Assembly (NCBI GenBank): GCA_945897725.1
Contig: CAMDFR010000001.1
Coordinates: forward strand, 124,001 to 188,000
DNA length: 64,000 nucleotides
Direction of reading: 5' to 3'
From: Chitinophaga pinensis
GTDB lineage: Bacteria > Bacteroidota > Bacteroidia > Chitinophagales > CAMDFR01
In this document: one piece after another, positions 40,643-52,211 of the stretch
Numbering within the stretch: the stretch's first letter is position 1
Layout: each line of letters begins with the position of its first letter
Translations under genes and position numbers: made by a program
Notes under the pieces: model-generated
What the model was told of the DNA's origin: nothing
Database searches by the model: none
The model's input: only the letters and a program-made list of their open reading frames with translations

Positions 40643-42190
40643 ATGAGCAAACACATCACCGATTCTGGAATTATATTAAATGCAAATTATAGCCAGCCTG
40701 ATCATGCTATAGAACAACCAGGTGCATTCCCCTTCACGAGAGGTATTCATGCCAGTATGTATCGCGATAAGTTGTGGACCATGCGACAATACGCAGGTTT
40801 TTCGACGGCAGAAGAATCAAACAAAAGATACAAGTATCTTTTACAAAATGGGGTAATGGGCTTAAGTGTTGCCTTTGATTTACCTACTCAAATCGGTTAT
40901 GATTCTGATCATGAATTAGCAGAAGGCGAAGTAGGAAAAGTAGGTGTAGCCATTGATTCGATAGAAGACATGTCCATACTTTTTGATGGCATTAAGCTTG
41001 AAGAAATTTCAACCTCCATGACCATTAATGCAACCGGGTATATATTATTATCGCTCTATATCGCTCTTGCAAAAAAACAAGGTGCCGACATTAAAAAAAT
41101 TTCAGGTACCATTCAGAATGATATTTTAAAAGAATACGCTGCGCGAGGAACCTATATCTATCCACCCAAGCCTTCAATGAAAATCATTACTGATATTTTT
41201 GAATATTGTAGCAATGAGGTACCCAAGTGGAATACCATTTCAATTTCCGGTTACCATATTAGAGAGGCTGGATCTACAGCTGTTCAGGAGTTGGCTTTCA
41301 CTTTAGCAAATGGTAAAGCTTATGTAGAAGCCGCTCAGAAAAAAGGCATGGACATCAATGTATTTGGCAAAAGGCTTTCTTTCTTTTTTAATGCACACAA
41401 TAATTTTTTAGAAGAAATTGCAAAATTTAGAGCTGCAAGAAGGATGTGGGCAAAAATCATGAAAGAATTAGGAGCGACCGATGAAAGGGCCATGCAACTT
41501 CGTTTTCACACACAAACAGGTGGTGCCACATTAACTGCTCAACAACCTAAAAACAATATTTCTCGTGTTACCTTGCAAGCCATGGCAGCGGTATTGGGCG
41601 GCACACAATCCTTACACACCAATGGCTACGACGAAGCTCTGTCGCTTCCTACGGAAGAAGCAGCTCGAATCGCCTTACGAACACAACAAATTATTGGCTA
41701 CGAAAGTGGCGTCTCTTCTGTGGTTGATCCATTTGGGGGATCCTATTTTATGGAAGCACTCACAGATGAAATTGAACACAAAGCGAATGATTTAATATTG
41801 AAAATAGATAAAATGGGCGGTGCGGTAAATGCTGTTGAAAAAGGGTTTATTCAAGAAGAGATCGCCAGAAGCAGCTATCAATATCAAAAAGATATAGAGA
41901 GCAAAGAAAAAATTATTGTAGGAGTGAATGACTACTTGATAGAAGGAGAAAAAACAGAACCCGTATTTAAAATAGATGAAAGCATTCGACTTGTTCAAGC
42001 AGAGAAACTAAAAAAACTGAGAGCAGAAAGAGACAATGATGCAACTCGACAAAACATCATCGACATTCAGACCAGCGCTAAGGAAGATAGAAATATCATG
42101 CCTTATGTAATCAAAGCTGTTGAATCAAAAGCAACTTTGGGCGAAATTGCCGACTCACTGCGCGAAATATATGGTGAACATAATGGTTAA
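40643..42190 (+). CDS. methylmalonyl-CoA mutase family, large (catalytic barrel) subunit without B12-binding domain
   Basis: '[61 protein letters not shown]', '[16 protein letters not shown]', '[38 protein letters not shown]'; ends at 515 aa. Confidence 0.93.
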   Translation: MSKHITDSGIILNANYSQPDHAIEQPGAFPFTRGIHASMYRDKLWTMRQYAGFSTAEESNKRYKYLLQNGVMGLSVAFDLPTQIGYDSDHELAEGEVGKVGVAIDSIEDMSILFDGIKLEEISTSMTINATGYILLSLYIALAKKQGADIKKISGTIQNDILKEYAARGTYIYPPKPSMKIITDIFEYCSNEVPKWNTISISGYHIREAGSTAVQELAFTLANGKAYVEAAQKKGMDINVFGKRLSFFFNAHNNFLEEIAKFRAARRMWAKIMKELGATDERAMQLRFHTQTGGATLTAQQPKNNISRVTLQAMAAVLGGTQSLHTNGYDEALSLPTEEAARIALRTQQIIGYESGVSSVVDPFGGSYFMEALTDEIEHKANDLILKIDKMGGAVNAVEKGFIQEEIARSSYQYQKDIESKEKIIVGVNDYLIEGEKTEPVFKIDESIRLVQAEKLKKLRAERDNDATRQNIIDIQTSAKEDRNIMPYVIKAVESKATLGEIADSLREIYGEHNG

Positions 42191-42932
42191 AATTAAAAAC
42201 TACGTATTTGTTGCAATCCTTTTTCTGCTGGGTTCCTGTGCACCTAAATATTTTTACCATACCACGCACCTTAGTGGTGAAATAAAGATTAACAAGGACT
42301 ATGCTTCCGATGCTCAAATTGACTCATTGATATATCCCTATAAAGCACAACTCGATTCTACCATGAATGCTGTATTGGCTATTTGCGACACAGAACTAAC
42401 AAAGAATAGACCTTCTTCTAGTTTAGGTAATTTTTTTAGTGATGCCATCAAATACGAAACTGAAAAAAGAACGGGAGCAGCGGTGGATCTGGTCATTATT
42501 AATTACGGTGGCATTCGACTAAACATGATTCCAGCAGGCAATATTACTTTAGGTAAGGTATACGAACTAATGCCATTCGATAATCAATTGGTGGTTTTAA
42601 AAATCCATGGAGATACCTTAGCGACGATTCTGGATTATATTGCTTCGCAAGGAGGATGGCCAGTGAGTGGAGTCAATTTTACTATCAAAAAAAATAATGC
42701 GGTCAATATTTTTATTGGTGATAAGGCATTTGATATCACTCAAACATATACCCTTGCTGTGTCAGATTATATCGCAAATGGTGGTGACAACTTAAGTATG
42801 CTGAAAAATATCCCACAACAAAAAATCAATTATCTGGTAAGAGATGCTTTAATAGATTATTTAAAAGACTTGACTAAAGCAGGGAAAAAAATTGTTTCAA
42901 ATAATACACAAAGAATTAAAAATGTGGAATAG
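42183..42932 (+). CDS. 5'-nucleotidase C-terminal domain lipoprotein
   Basis: '[16 protein letters not shown]' lipobox; '[63 protein letters not shown]'. Confidence 0.9.
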   Translation: MVKIKNYVFVAILFLLGSCAPKYFYHTTHLSGEIKINKDYASDAQIDSLIYPYKAQLDSTMNAVLAICDTELTKNRPSSSLGNFFSDAIKYETEKRTGAAVDLVIINYGGIRLNMIPAGNITLGKVYELMPFDNQLVVLKIHGDTLATILDYIASQGGWPVSGVNFTIKKNNAVNIFIGDKAFDITQTYTLAVSDYIANGGDNLSMLKNIPQQKINYLVRDALIDYLKDLTKAGKKIVSNNTQRIKNVE

Positions 42933-43848
42933 AAAATCATTTATCAGAACAAGTGCTGCTGCTGCAGCTCTGATTGCCGCTGGACAATTCCCCGTATCTG
43001 CCATGGCCGCAAATGAGAATGAAACAACCTTAACCATCCTGCACACCAATGATGTGCACAGCAGAATAGAGCCGTTTCCAATGGATGGTGGCAAGAATCA
43101 AGGCATGGGCGGCGCAGCACCAAGAGCATCTTTGATAAAGAGTATTAGAGCAGAAAATAACAATGTTTTATTATTAGATGCTGGCGATATTTGGCAAGGC
43201 ACTCCTTATTTCAATTTTTTTAATGGTGCCGTGGAATACAAAGTGATGAATGAAATGGGCTATGATGCGTCCACCTTAGGGAATCATGATTTTGATATTG
43301 GATTAGAAGGATTAAAAAGACATTTGCCTTCGGCAAAATTTTCAATGCTCAACGCTAATTACGACTTTGAAAATACCATACTCCATGGTATGATAGAACC
43401 TTACAAAGTGTTTGATAAAAATGGTGTGAAGGTGGGTGTTTTTGGGATAGGCATAGAGCTCGAAGGTCTTGTTCCTTCTCAAATGTATGGGGATGTCAAA
43501 TATAATGACCCCATAAAAACGGCCAATACTATTGCAGAAAAATTAAAAAATGAAATGGCTTGTAATTTCGTGATTTGCTTATCTCATTTGGGCTATAAAT
43601 ATGAGAATAAAAAAGTAAGTGATGAAATTTTGTGTGCCTCTACAAAAAACATTGATTTAATTCTTGGTGGACATACTCATACTTTCTTCGAAAAACCATT
43701 AGCATATAAAAACCTAGATGGACGCGAAGTATTGCTCAATCAAGTAGGTTGGGCAGGATTAATGCTTGGAAGACTGGATTTTCATTTCAAAAAGATGAGT
43801 GAAAAAAAATATATGAAATATTCTAACACTTTTATTACAAAGTCCTAA
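42922..43848 (+). CDS. metallophosphatase (5'-nucleotidase N-terminal domain)
   Basis: 'LTILHTNDVHSRIEPFPMDGG', 'LLLDAGDIWQGTPYFNFF', 'STLGNHDFDIG', 'LILGGHTHTF'; Tat-like N-term '[19 protein letters not shown]'. Confidence 0.92.
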   Translation: MWNRKSFIRTSAAAAALIAAGQFPVSAMAANENETTLTILHTNDVHSRIEPFPMDGGKNQGMGGAAPRASLIKSIRAENNNVLLLDAGDIWQGTPYFNFFNGAVEYKVMNEMGYDASTLGNHDFDIGLEGLKRHLPSAKFSMLNANYDFENTILHGMIEPYKVFDKNGVKVGVFGIGIELEGLVPSQMYGDVKYNDPIKTANTIAEKLKNEMACNFVICLSHLGYKYENKKVSDEILCASTKNIDLILGGHTHTFFEKPLAYKNLDGREVLLNQVGWAGLMLGRLDFHFKKMSEKKYMKYSNTFITKS

Positions 43849-43917
43849 TTAATATTCTTATATTCGTGCATAGGTACGGTAAAAACCTTTTTAGACGTTA
43901 GTTTTCAACGGTTAAAA

Positions 43918-43945
43918 TTTTTTTCCACAAAGTCAAGTGGAAAAA
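43918..43945. promoter_or_regulatory. inverted pair of DnaA-box-like sites upstream of dnaA
   Basis: TTTTCCACA (43921-43929) and complement of TTTTCCAC at 43937-43944; 9-bp arms TTTTTCCAC/GTGGAAAAA, 8-nt spacer. Confidence 0.55.
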
Positions 43946-44022
43946 GTTTTTTTTATTAGAATTTTTTTTACATTTTCGCACCCCCAAGAAATTAAGAACA
44001 ACAAGATAACCCAATTATTAAT

Positions 44023-45456
44023 ATGAAACATACATTCGAATCTGTTTGGAACAATTCACTTAAAATTATAAAGGATAATATCAGTCTTCAAAGTTTCAAA
44101 ACTTGGTTCGAACCCATCAAACCCGTAGAATTAAAAGATAATGTTCTAACAATTCAAGTACCAAGTCAGTTTTTTTATGAATGGTTAGAAGAACATTATG
44201 TTTCTCTGCTCAGAAAAACGATTAAAAGAGAGTTGGGTAGTGATGCGCGTTTAGAATATAGAATTGTGGTAGAGAACAGCTCTAATGGCAATGCTCCTTC
44301 TACCGTGAACATTCCAAACTACAATACAGGCAACAATAAGAATCCTGAAGCAAGTATGCCTTTAAACTTGAATAAGAATATAAAAAATCCTTTTATCATT
44401 CCAGGTTTAAAGAAAGTGAATATCGACTCTCAACTTAATCCAATCTACAACTTCGATTCTTTTGTGGAAGGCGATTGCAATCGATTAGGAAGAAGTGCTG
44501 GTTTTGCGGTATCTCAAAAACCAGGTGGCACTGCTTTTAATCCGTTGGTAGTATATGGCGGTGTTGGCTTAGGTAAAACACACTTAGCACAAGCGATTGG
44601 CAATGAAGTGAAAAATAAATTTCCCAACAAAACAGTACTTTATGTTTCTTCTGAGAAATTTACCAATCAATTTATAGATTCATTGAAAAACAATGCAGTC
44701 AATGATTTCATACATTTCTATCAATTGGTTGATGTATTGATTGTTGATGATATTCAATTCTTCGCTAATAAAGATAGAACACAAGATATATTCTTCCATA
44801 TTTTCAATCACCTACATCAGAACGGTAAACAGTTAATTTTAACGTCAGATAGACCTCCTCGTGATTTAGAAGGAATGGAAGAAAGACTATTGTCTCGTTT
44901 TAAATGGGGCTTGAGTGCTGACTTACAGGTTCCTGATTTCGAAACAAGAATCGCAATTCTTGAGAAGAAAATGTATGCTGATGGTATTGAGTTGCCGAGA
45001 GATGTCGTGGAGTTTGTAGCCTACAACATCAATACAAATATTCGTGAACTAGAAGGTGCTTTGATTTCCCTATTGGCGCAAGCGTCATTGAATAAAAAAG
45101 AAATCGATATCGATCTTGCAAAAAAGATTATCAAGAATTTTGTAAAATCTATATCTAGAGAAGTGTCTATCGATTATATCCAGAAAGTAGTATGCGAATA
45201 TTTCAGTATTCAAAATGACAAATTAAAAGAAAAAACTAGAAAACGTTCTGTGGTTCAAGCGAGACAGTTATCTATGTTTCTTGCCAAAATGTACACCAAG
45301 AATTCACTCAAAGTAATTGGAAAATATTTTGGTGGTCGTGATCACTCTACGGTTATTCATTCCTGCCAGGCCGTTCAAAACCTTATGGATACTGATGATA
45401 TATTCAAAGACAATGTATCTGATATCCAGAAGAAAATTCAAATGAGCATCGGATAA
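44023..45456 (+). CDS. dnaA: chromosomal replication initiator protein DnaA
   Basis: 'NPLVVYGGVGLGKTHLAQAIGNEV', 'VDVLIVDDIQFFANKDRTQDIFFHIFNHLHQNGKQLILTSDRPPRDLEGMEERLLSRFKWG', 'GRDHSTVIHSCQAV'. Confidence 0.97.
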   Translation: MKHTFESVWNNSLKIIKDNISLQSFKTWFEPIKPVELKDNVLTIQVPSQFFYEWLEEHYVSLLRKTIKRELGSDARLEYRIVVENSSNGNAPSTVNIPNYNTGNNKNPEASMPLNLNKNIKNPFIIPGLKKVNIDSQLNPIYNFDSFVEGDCNRLGRSAGFAVSQKPGGTAFNPLVVYGGVGLGKTHLAQAIGNEVKNKFPNKTVLYVSSEKFTNQFIDSLKNNAVNDFIHFYQLVDVLIVDDIQFFANKDRTQDIFFHIFNHLHQNGKQLILTSDRPPRDLEGMEERLLSRFKWGLSADLQVPDFETRIAILEKKMYADGIELPRDVVEFVAYNINTNIRELEGALISLLAQASLNKKEIDIDLAKKIIKNFVKSISREVSIDYIQKVVCEYFSIQNDKLKEKTRKRSVVQARQLSMFLAKMYTKNSLKVIGKYFGGRDHSTVIHSCQAVQNLMDTDDIFKDNVSDIQKKIQMSIG

Positions 45457-45475
45457 TTTTAATTTAAAATAAAAG

Positions 45476-45506
45476 TTTGAATGCAGGTATAATTTGATTA
45501 CTTTTG
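45476..45506 (+). promoter_or_regulatory. Bacteroidota-type promoter for tRNA genes (TTTG-N19-TACTTTTG)
   Basis: TTTG 45476-45479, spacer 19 nt, TACTTTTG 45499-45506 matches TAnnTTTG. Confidence 0.65.
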
Positions 45507-45517
45507 CATTCCTTTTT

Positions 45518-45604
<87 letters not shown>

Positions 45605-45646
45605 CAAGTTTGGTGATTGATTGAAAGAATGAACACGATATAAAAT

Positions 45647-45721
45647 CGGGGTGTAGCGCAGCTGGTTTAGCGTACCTGGTTTGGGACCAGGTGGTCGCAG
45701 GTTCGAATCCTGCTACCCCGA
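45647..45721 (+). tRNA. tRNA-Pro (TGG)
   Basis: Acceptor CGGGGTG/TACCCCG, anticodon stem CCTGG-TTTGGGA-CCAGG, T-arm CAGGTTCGAATCCTG. Confidence 0.95.
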
Positions 45722-45729
45722 CACATATA

Positions 45730-45759
45730 AAAAAGCCTTAGCAATTGCTAAGGCTTTTT
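45730..45759. terminator. perfect 15-bp inverted repeat, bidirectional terminator
   Basis: AAAAAGCCTTAGCAA|TTGCTAAGGCTTTTT between tRNA-Pro and convergent ORF. Confidence 0.9.
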
Positions 45760-45784
45760 AGTTTTAAGATCTTTTCTATTTCTA

Positions 45785-46156
45785 TTACAATATTCCTAAA
45801 GCATCGAAATAAGCAATAATTTTTCGCTTGAGCAAACCTTCTTGTTCACGTAACTTTCCTTTGGGAATATTTTCAAGGGTATCATAGTGTGGCCAACCAT
45901 CTTTATCGAAGCCGGCAAACTTAAAATATCCCTCGTCCTCGAAGAGTGCGCAAATAGCAATGTGCATTAGGTCTTGTTTCTCTTCTTTTGTAAAAACCTC
46001 TCTCACCACTCCCAATTCATTAATTCCAATGATCATGAGCACCGCATTAATGTCGGGGCGTTTGCCAAAATTTGTATTTACATATTGACGAACTTTCAAC
46101 CATTTCATCATAGCATCCTTTTCTTCTTCGGTTTTATTTTCGTTTAATAAAGGCAT
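45785..46156 (-). CDS. conserved hypothetical protein
   Basis: Intact 123-aa ORF co-oriented with DUF3127 gene; no domain recognised. Confidence 0.6.
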   Translation of the reverse strand: MPLLNENKTEEEKDAMMKWLKVRQYVNTNFGKRPDINAVLMIIGINELGVVREVFTKEEKQDLMHIAICALFEDEGYFKFAGFDKDGWPHYDTLENIPKGKLREQEGLLKRKIIAYFDALGIL

Positions 46157-46202
46157 GACTATAAATTATGTTCGTAACAACTATGAAAAAGAGTGTGGTT
46201 TA

Positions 46203-46604
46203 TTAAAATGGCAAATCGTCTTCTATCGATTCGCTTATAGTAGTATTTGTTGCTGTACTTGGTGGAGTGTCTGAATAATCTTTGGGATCATTTGTTACAA
46301 ATGGTTTCTTTACTGGCGCTACTGTTCCTTCCTCCATAGATGGATTCTTCTCTACTTTCCAACCCTGTAGGCTTACATAATACTTGCCTTGGTACTCATT
46401 GCCACGAATATTAAAACTCACCTTTACAAAATCTCCTATAGAGAGCGATTCAATGATTTCTGCTCGGTCCTTTGTCATCTCAAATTTTACCTGCTGCGGA
46501 TATTGCTCTTGAGTGGTAATTACAAATTCTCTTTTTGAAAACCCACTGGTAAAAGTTTGGGTATCAAAAATTTCTTTGACGGTTCCTGTTATTTCTAGTG
46601 CCAT
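46203..46604 (-). CDS. DUF3127 domain protein (OB-fold-like, possible ssDNA binding)
   Basis: 'MALEITGTVKEIFDTQTFTSGFSKREFVITTQEQYPQQVKFEMTKDRAEIIESLSIGDFVKVSFNIRGNEYQGKYYVSLQGWKVEK' and acidic 'DDLPF' tail. Confidence 0.85.
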   Translation of the reverse strand: MALEITGTVKEIFDTQTFTSGFSKREFVITTQEQYPQQVKFEMTKDRAEIIESLSIGDFVKVSFNIRGNEYQGKYYVSLQGWKVEKNPSMEEGTVAPVKKPFVTNDPKDYSDTPPSTATNTTISESIEDDLPF

Positions 46605-46873
46605 TTTTATTTAATATTTGTTTAAAGTTAATTATGTACAAAGTTAACTCAAATAATTAAATTTAGTTGAGTAAGCTTTTCACTATTTAACTGTTTTTAT
46701 AGGTAAGAGTAAGAAAATTCTTCATGATTGAAACACCTATTCTGCAATTGTTTCACGCTAACAGAACATGATATCAAAGTATATTCTCAACTCTACGTTT
46801 TTAATTCCTTTGCTATGAATTATCTTTGCCTTTCATTAGCATAAATAATCTATCACAACTAAAAATATTCACT

Positions 46874-48064
46874 ATGTACGGAGGCTTACAAAAACATATA
46901 GCAAAAGAATTGGAGGCCATTAAGGAGGCCGGTTTATATAAAAATGAAAGAATTATCACTTCGGCCCAAGACGCAGAAATCACCTTAAACGATGGAAAGA
47001 AGGTGCTTAATTTTTGCGCCAATAATTATTTGGGACTTTCGTCACATCCACGTGTAACAGCCGCTGCAAAAGAGGCCATTGATACGCATGGTTTTGGAAT
47101 GTCGTCTGTTAGATTTATCTGTGGTACACAAGACATACACAAAACGCTAGAAGAAAAAATCGCAACTTTCCTTGGAACGGAAGATACCATCCTTTATGCA
47201 GCAGCATTTGATGCCAATGGTGGTGTGTTCGAACCATTATTCAATGAAGAGGATGCCATTATTTCTGATTCCTTAAACCATGCCTCTATTATAGATGGCG
47301 TAAGACTTTGCAAGGCCCATAGATATCGATATGCCAATAACAATATGGAGGAATTAGAGAACTGTTTAAAAGAGGCATCTACTAAACGATTCAAAATAAT
47401 TGTGACTGATGGTGTTTTTTCAATGGATGGGTATGTAGCTCAACTGGATAAAATATGTGACCTAGCGGACAAATATGATGCGTTGGTGATGGTAGATGAA
47501 TGCCATGCTACAGGTTTTATTGGCAAAACTGGCAGAGGTACCATAGAACTAAAAAACGTTATGGGTAGAGTAGACATTATCACCGGTACCTTAGGAAAGG
47601 CTTTGGGTGGTGCTATGGGTGGCTTTACAACAGGTAGAAAAGAAATTATCGATATTTTAAGACAACGTTCTAGACCCTATTTATTTTCTAATTCTTTGGC
47701 TCCAAGTATTGTCGGCGCATCTATTGCTGTGTTGGATTTACTAAGCGAAAGCACTGCATTGAGAGATCAGTTAGATTGGAATATCAAATACTTTAAGGAG
47801 GGTGTAAAAAAAATGGGGATTGCCTACAAAGATGGAGAAAGCGCCATTGTTCCTATTATGTTGTATGACGCTAAACTATCACAAACCTTTGCCAATAAAT
47901 TATTAGAGGAAGGAATTTATGTGATTGGTTTTTTCTTTCCTGTGGTACCAAAAGAACAAGCTCGAATTAGGGTTCAATTATCGGCTGCACACACCAAAGA
48001 ACATTTGGATAAGGCATTGGCTGCTTTTGAAAAAATTGGAAGAGAATTGGGTGTTGTAAAATAA
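46874..48064 (+). CDS. kbl: glycine C-acetyltransferase (2-amino-3-ketobutyrate CoA ligase)
   Basis: '[18 protein letters not shown]', '[25 protein letters not shown]', '[18 protein letters not shown]', '[17 protein letters not shown]'. Confidence 0.93.
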   Translation: MYGGLQKHIAKELEAIKEAGLYKNERIITSAQDAEITLNDGKKVLNFCANNYLGLSSHPRVTAAAKEAIDTHGFGMSSVRFICGTQDIHKTLEEKIATFLGTEDTILYAAAFDANGGVFEPLFNEEDAIISDSLNHASIIDGVRLCKAHRYRYANNNMEELENCLKEASTKRFKIIVTDGVFSMDGYVAQLDKICDLADKYDALVMVDECHATGFIGKTGRGTIELKNVMGRVDIITGTLGKALGGAMGGFTTGRKEIIDILRQRSRPYLFSNSLAPSIVGASIAVLDLLSESTALRDQLDWNIKYFKEGVKKMGIAYKDGESAIVPIMLYDAKLSQTFANKLLEEGIYVIGFFFPVVPKEQARIRVQLSAAHTKEHLDKALAAFEKIGRELGVVK

Positions 48065-48096
48065 GTGCTACTTTTCTTCTGCAACAAAAAATTTTG

Positions 48097-48609
48097 CTAT
48101 TGCCCAATCCAAGTATTGATTTGCTCAACAGCCTGTATAGGAACTACGGATGGATGGAGAATTTCAGTTTCTATAACATCCATTGTTATATTCTCTTTGT
48201 TCACAAAATAGAATGAGAAAGGTTTGTTGTTTGCTAAATACAATCTAGCAGAAGCCATTTTGCTTTTTTCTATCTCCTTCTTCTTAAAGCCTCTAAACAT
48301 TTTGTAGGCAGGATAAACAAATTTATCTGTTTCCATTGTCATTGTAAATTCGCCATAAACCAACAAGGAAAAATATTTTATAATCAGATTTATACCTGTA
48401 AGAATTGGACCTAGTGCAATAATATACATTAGACCAGCGGAGGTTGCTTTATCGAGTTTTGCACCTGAAATTCGTAGTGTCATGTCGCCTCTAGATGCCC
48501 AATACAAAATCGTTGCCCCCAAAGCCAATGCCCCAAGTCCTAGAATAATACTTTCTGTTTTATAATTTCTTAATTTTAAAGTTTTCATGAGAATGTTATT
48601 TGACGACAA
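48097..48609 (-). CDS. small membrane protein, hypothetical
   Basis: Two TM segments in N-terminal half; no family recognised. Confidence 0.5.
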   Translation of the reverse strand: MSSNNILMKTLKLRNYKTESIILGLGALALGATILYWASRGDMTLRISGAKLDKATSAGLMYIIALGPILTGINLIIKYFSLLVYGEFTMTMETDKFVYPAYKMFRGFKKKEIEKSKMASARLYLANNKPFSFYFVNKENITMDVIETEILHPSVVPIQAVEQINTWIGQ

Positions 48610-48680
48610 AATAGCACAAAAACATGCGTTTTATAAATTAAATGCCTACAACATTATCACATATCTTATGAACTCTACTT

Positions 48681-48772
48681 TGCGATAGCGATAGCAACGA
48701 AAAGCCCACAGCGGCGACGACAGGAGACGCGAGGACTTGTAGTGTATAGCGCGGTGGCTTGCCAATTGCCCA
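48681..48772. repeat. GC-rich intergenic element (GCGATAGCGATAGCAACGAAAAGCCCACAGC...GAGGACTTGTAGTGTATAGCGCGGTGGCTTGCC)
   Basis: Abrupt GC-rich block in AT-rich intergenic DNA, non-coding; resembles intergenic repeats I recall from Bacteroidota (not verified). Confidence 0.45.
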
Positions 48773-48797
48773 GTTCCTTTTTCTTTGATAAAATAAA

Positions 48798-48821
48798 AAA
48801 CCCTCGCAAATACGAGGGTTT
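48798..48821 (-). terminator. hairpin terminator downstream of nrdJ
   Basis: AAACCCTCG-caaata-CGAGGGTTT. Confidence 0.8.
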
Positions 48822-48845
48822 CAAATTGTCAATTTTTTTTAGTGA

Positions 48846-51800
48846 TTAACTACAGCCAGAAGTGGATCCGCAAGTTTCACAATAGTAACAAGTTCCTCTT
48901 CTAACAGTCATATTGCCACATTCGCGGCAACTTGGTGCGGAACCATCACCATAAATATTTCCGACCTTTACGGGTGCTAAAATCACTTTAGATGTCATCT
49001 TTGCTACATTGCTAGAGGTATCTGGTTTGGCTTGACTAACGCTTGATACAGGCATTTCAACGGCAGATGCTTTTGGAGTGTCCATTTGCAAATTATCACC
49101 AGCAATTTCTGTAGTAAGGTCTGATGGGTCTTGCTCTTTAGATGCTAGCTCAGCAGGGGTAATATGCACTAAATCCGTTCTTCCCAAATATTCAAACGCC
49201 AATAATCTGAAAATGTAATCGATGATCGATGTTGCATTTTTAATATTTGGATGATCAACGCGACCACTTGGTTCGAAGCGTGTAAATGTAAATTTACTTA
49301 CATATTCTTCCAATGGAACACCATATTGCAAACCAATAGAAACGGCGATAGCAAAGCAGTTCATTAAAGAACGGAAGGCTGCACCCTCTTTATGCATATC
49401 GACAAATATTTCACCCAACGTTGCGTCGTTGTATTCACCTGTTCTTACAAAAACAGTTTGTCCATCGATTTTAGCCTTTTGAGTAAAACCATTTCTTTTG
49501 TGCGGCAATTGTTTTTTCTGAACGATTCGAGATAATTGTCGCATGAATTTTGTATCGCTAGAATCATTGATAAGTCTCACTGCTGCGTCCAACACTTGCT
49601 CAGGAGTTAATTCGCTAAACTCGATACTTTGTTTTTTGTTTGCCTCAGCTATTTTAGTATCTGCTGCTGTTACTTTATCTTCTTCTTCATCCTTTTTATT
49701 TGCTAAAGGTTGAGACAATTTACATCCATCTCTATAAAGGGCATTGGCTTTAATACCGAGTTCCCAACTCTTCAGATAACATTCTTTGATATCATCCACT
49801 GTTGCTTCGTTAGGAAGGTTGATCGTCTTAGAAATTGCTCCTGAAATAAATGGTTGAGTGCTTGCCATCATTCGGATATGTCCCATGGGATGAATAAATC
49901 TTTGTCCTTTTGAACCACATTTACCAGCACAGTCAAAAACAGAATAATGCTCCTCTTTTAAATGAGGCGCTCCTTCGATGGTCATTGTTCCACAAACAAA
50001 TTCGTTTGCAACCTCAATCTCATTTTTAGTGAAGCCCAATTCGCGTAGTAAATTAAATTTAGAATCTCTGTATTGGTCTTGTGAGAAGCCTAGTCTTTTT
50101 AATGTTTCTTCCCCTAATGCGTGCACATTAAAAGCGAAACTGATATCAAAAACACCGGCCATTTGATTTTCGATTTTCTCTATTTCTACTGTGTTTAGAC
50201 CTTTGCTTCTTAGTGTGTCATAGTTGATATGAGGCGCTTTCTCAAGGGATGCATGACCTTTGGCATAATTTACAATATCTTCCACTTGATTAGGTGAATA
50301 ACCTAAGTTTTCTAATGCTTTAGGGATAGAGTGGTTAATGATTTTAAAGTAACCACCACCAGATAATTTTTTAAATTTCACCAAAGCAAAATCAGGTTCA
50401 ACACCAGTAGTATCACAATCCATCACTAGACCAATTGTTCCTGTTGGAGCGATTACGGTAGATTGAGCATTTCTATAACCATATTTTTCGCCTAATTTCA
50501 CTGCATCATCCCAAGAGTTGCAAGCCGCTTTCAATAAATAGTCTGGGCAGTATTGAGGATTGATTCCTTGTGGAATCGTTTCTAGACCCTCGTATGCATC
50601 AGCATCAGCGTTATAAGCAGCATATCTATGATTGCGCATTACACGCATCATGTGCTCTTTGTTTTTTTCATATCCTTTGAAAGTACCCAATACAGAGGCC
50701 ATTTCAGCGGATGTTTTATAAGCAGTACCTGTCATGATTGCAGAGATTGCTCCACCATATGCTTGCGCCTCTTCACTATCATAGGGAATACCAGATACCA
50801 TTAATACAGAGCCAAGGTTAGCAAATCCGAGACCTAAAGTTCTATATTCGTAAGACAACTGAGCAACTTCTTTTGAAGGAAACTGAGCCATCAACACAGA
50901 TATTTCAAGTACCATCGTCCATAGTCGTGACATGTGCTCAAATCCTTTCACATCAAATGTTAGCGTTGCGTCATTGTAAAACTTCCTAAGGTTGATTGAA
51001 GCAAGATTACATGCAGTATTATCAAGGAACATGTATTCGGAACAAGGGTTTGAAGCATTGATGCGACCACCCTCAGGGCAAGTATGCCATTCGTTAATGG
51101 TGGTATCGTACTGTACTCCTGGATCTGCACAACTCCATGCTGCTTGTGCGATGTCGCCCCATAATTTGTCAGATGGAATTTCCTTCATTGTTCTTCCATC
51201 CGTTCGCGCTTTCGTCTCCCAATTTTTTCCTTCTTTTAGCGCTCTGAAAAAACTATTAGGAATACGAACAGAATTGTTAGAGTTTTGACCTGCAACTGTT
51301 CTGTAGGCTTCACCTTCGTAATGAGAATCATAGCCAGCAGCGATTAGTGCTTTTACTTTTTCTTCTTCTTTCACTTTCCATGAAATGAATTCTTCAATTT
51401 CTGGATGGTCCAAATCTAGACAAACCATTTTTGCGGCTCTACGAGTAGTGCCACCAGATTTGATAGCACCAGCAGCACTATCACCGATTTTCAGGAAGGA
51501 CATCAAGCCGGAAGAAGTACCTCCACCTGATAATTTTTCGCTAGCACCGCGTATCGTAGAGAAATTTGTACCAACACCAGAACCGTATTTAAAAATTCTT
51601 GCTTCTCTGATCCACAAATCCATAATACCTCCATCGTTTACCAAATCATCACCTACAGAAAGAATAAAACAAGCATGAGGTTGGGGTCGTTCGTATGCAG
51701 AGCTTGACTTTGTTAGTTTCTCTGTGGACGGATCTACATAATAATGACCTTGTGGCTTGCCTTTGATTCCATAAGCGGTGAATAAGCCAGTATTAAACCA

Positions 51801-52211
51801 TTGCGGTGAATTTGGAGCTGCCAATTGACCTACAATAGAAAATGAAATTTCATCATAAAATCTTTGTGCGTCTTCTGAAGAAGCAAAATAACCATATTCT
51901 TCGCCCCATTGTTTCCAGCAATCTGCCATACGGTGCGCTACTTGTTTGATAGAGTTTTCGCCTCCTAATGAGCCATCAGCTTGGGGTACACCAGCTTTTC
52001 TAAAATATTTTTGTGCTAAAATATCTGTTGCTACTTGTGACCATTCTTTAGGAACTTCTACATTTGGCACACTGAAAACCAACTTACCATCTGGATTTTT
52101 TATCTCAGATGTTCTGTATTCATATTCGAATAAATCATATGAACTTTTTCCTTCTTTGGTAAAATATCTTTCTACCTTTAATCCTGTTCCTTTTGTCTTA
52201 GTGTTTGCCAT
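48846..52211 (-). CDS. nrdJ: vitamin B12-dependent (class II) ribonucleotide reductase
   Basis: '[24 protein letters not shown]', '[32 protein letters not shown]', C-term zinc ribbon '[27 protein letters not shown]'. Confidence 0.95.
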   Translation of the reverse strand: MANTKTKGTGLKVERYFTKEGKSSYDLFEYEYRTSEIKNPDGKLVFSVPNVEVPKEWSQVATDILAQKYFRKAGVPQADGSLGGENSIKQVAHRMADCWKQWGEEYGYFASSEDAQRFYDEISFSIVGQLAAPNSPQWFNTGLFTAYGIKGKPQGHYYVDPSTEKLTKSSSAYERPQPHACFILSVGDDLVNDGGIMDLWIREARIFKYGSGVGTNFSTIRGASEKLSGGGTSSGLMSFLKIGDSAAGAIKSGGTTRRAAKMVCLDLDHPEIEEFISWKVKEEEKVKALIAAGYDSHYEGEAYRTVAGQNSNNSVRIPNSFFRALKEGKNWETKARTDGRTMKEIPSDKLWGDIAQAAWSCADPGVQYDTTINEWHTCPEGGRINASNPCSEYMFLDNTACNLASINLRKFYNDATLTFDVKGFEHMSRLWTMVLEISVLMAQFPSKEVAQLSYEYRTLGLGFANLGSVLMVSGIPYDSEEAQAYGGAISAIMTGTAYKTSAEMASVLGTFKGYEKNKEHMMRVMRNHRYAAYNADADAYEGLETIPQGINPQYCPDYLLKAACNSWDDAVKLGEKYGYRNAQSTVIAPTGTIGLVMDCDTTGVEPDFALVKFKKLSGGGYFKIINHSIPKALENLGYSPNQVEDIVNYAKGHASLEKAPHINYDTLRSKGLNTVEIEKIENQMAGVFDISFAFNVHALGEETLKRLGFSQDQYRDSKFNLLRELGFTKNEIEVANEFVCGTMTIEGAPHLKEEHYSVFDCAGKCGSKGQRFIHPMGHIRMMASTQPFISGAISKTINLPNEATVDDIKECYLKSWELGIKANALYRDGCKLSQPLANKKDEEEDKVTAADTKIAEANKKQSIEFSELTPEQVLDAAVRLINDSSDTKFMRQLSRIVQKKQLPHKRNGFTQKAKIDGQTVFVRTGEYNDATLGEIFVDMHKEGAAFRSLMNCFAIAVSIGLQYGVPLEEYVSKFTFTRFEPSGRVDHPNIKNATSIIDYIFRLLAFEYLGRTDLVHITPAELASKEQDPSDLTTEIAGDNLQMDTPKASAVEMPVSSVSQAKPDTSSNVAKMTSKVILAPVKVGNIYGDGSAPSCRECGNMTVRRGTCYYCETCGSTSGCS

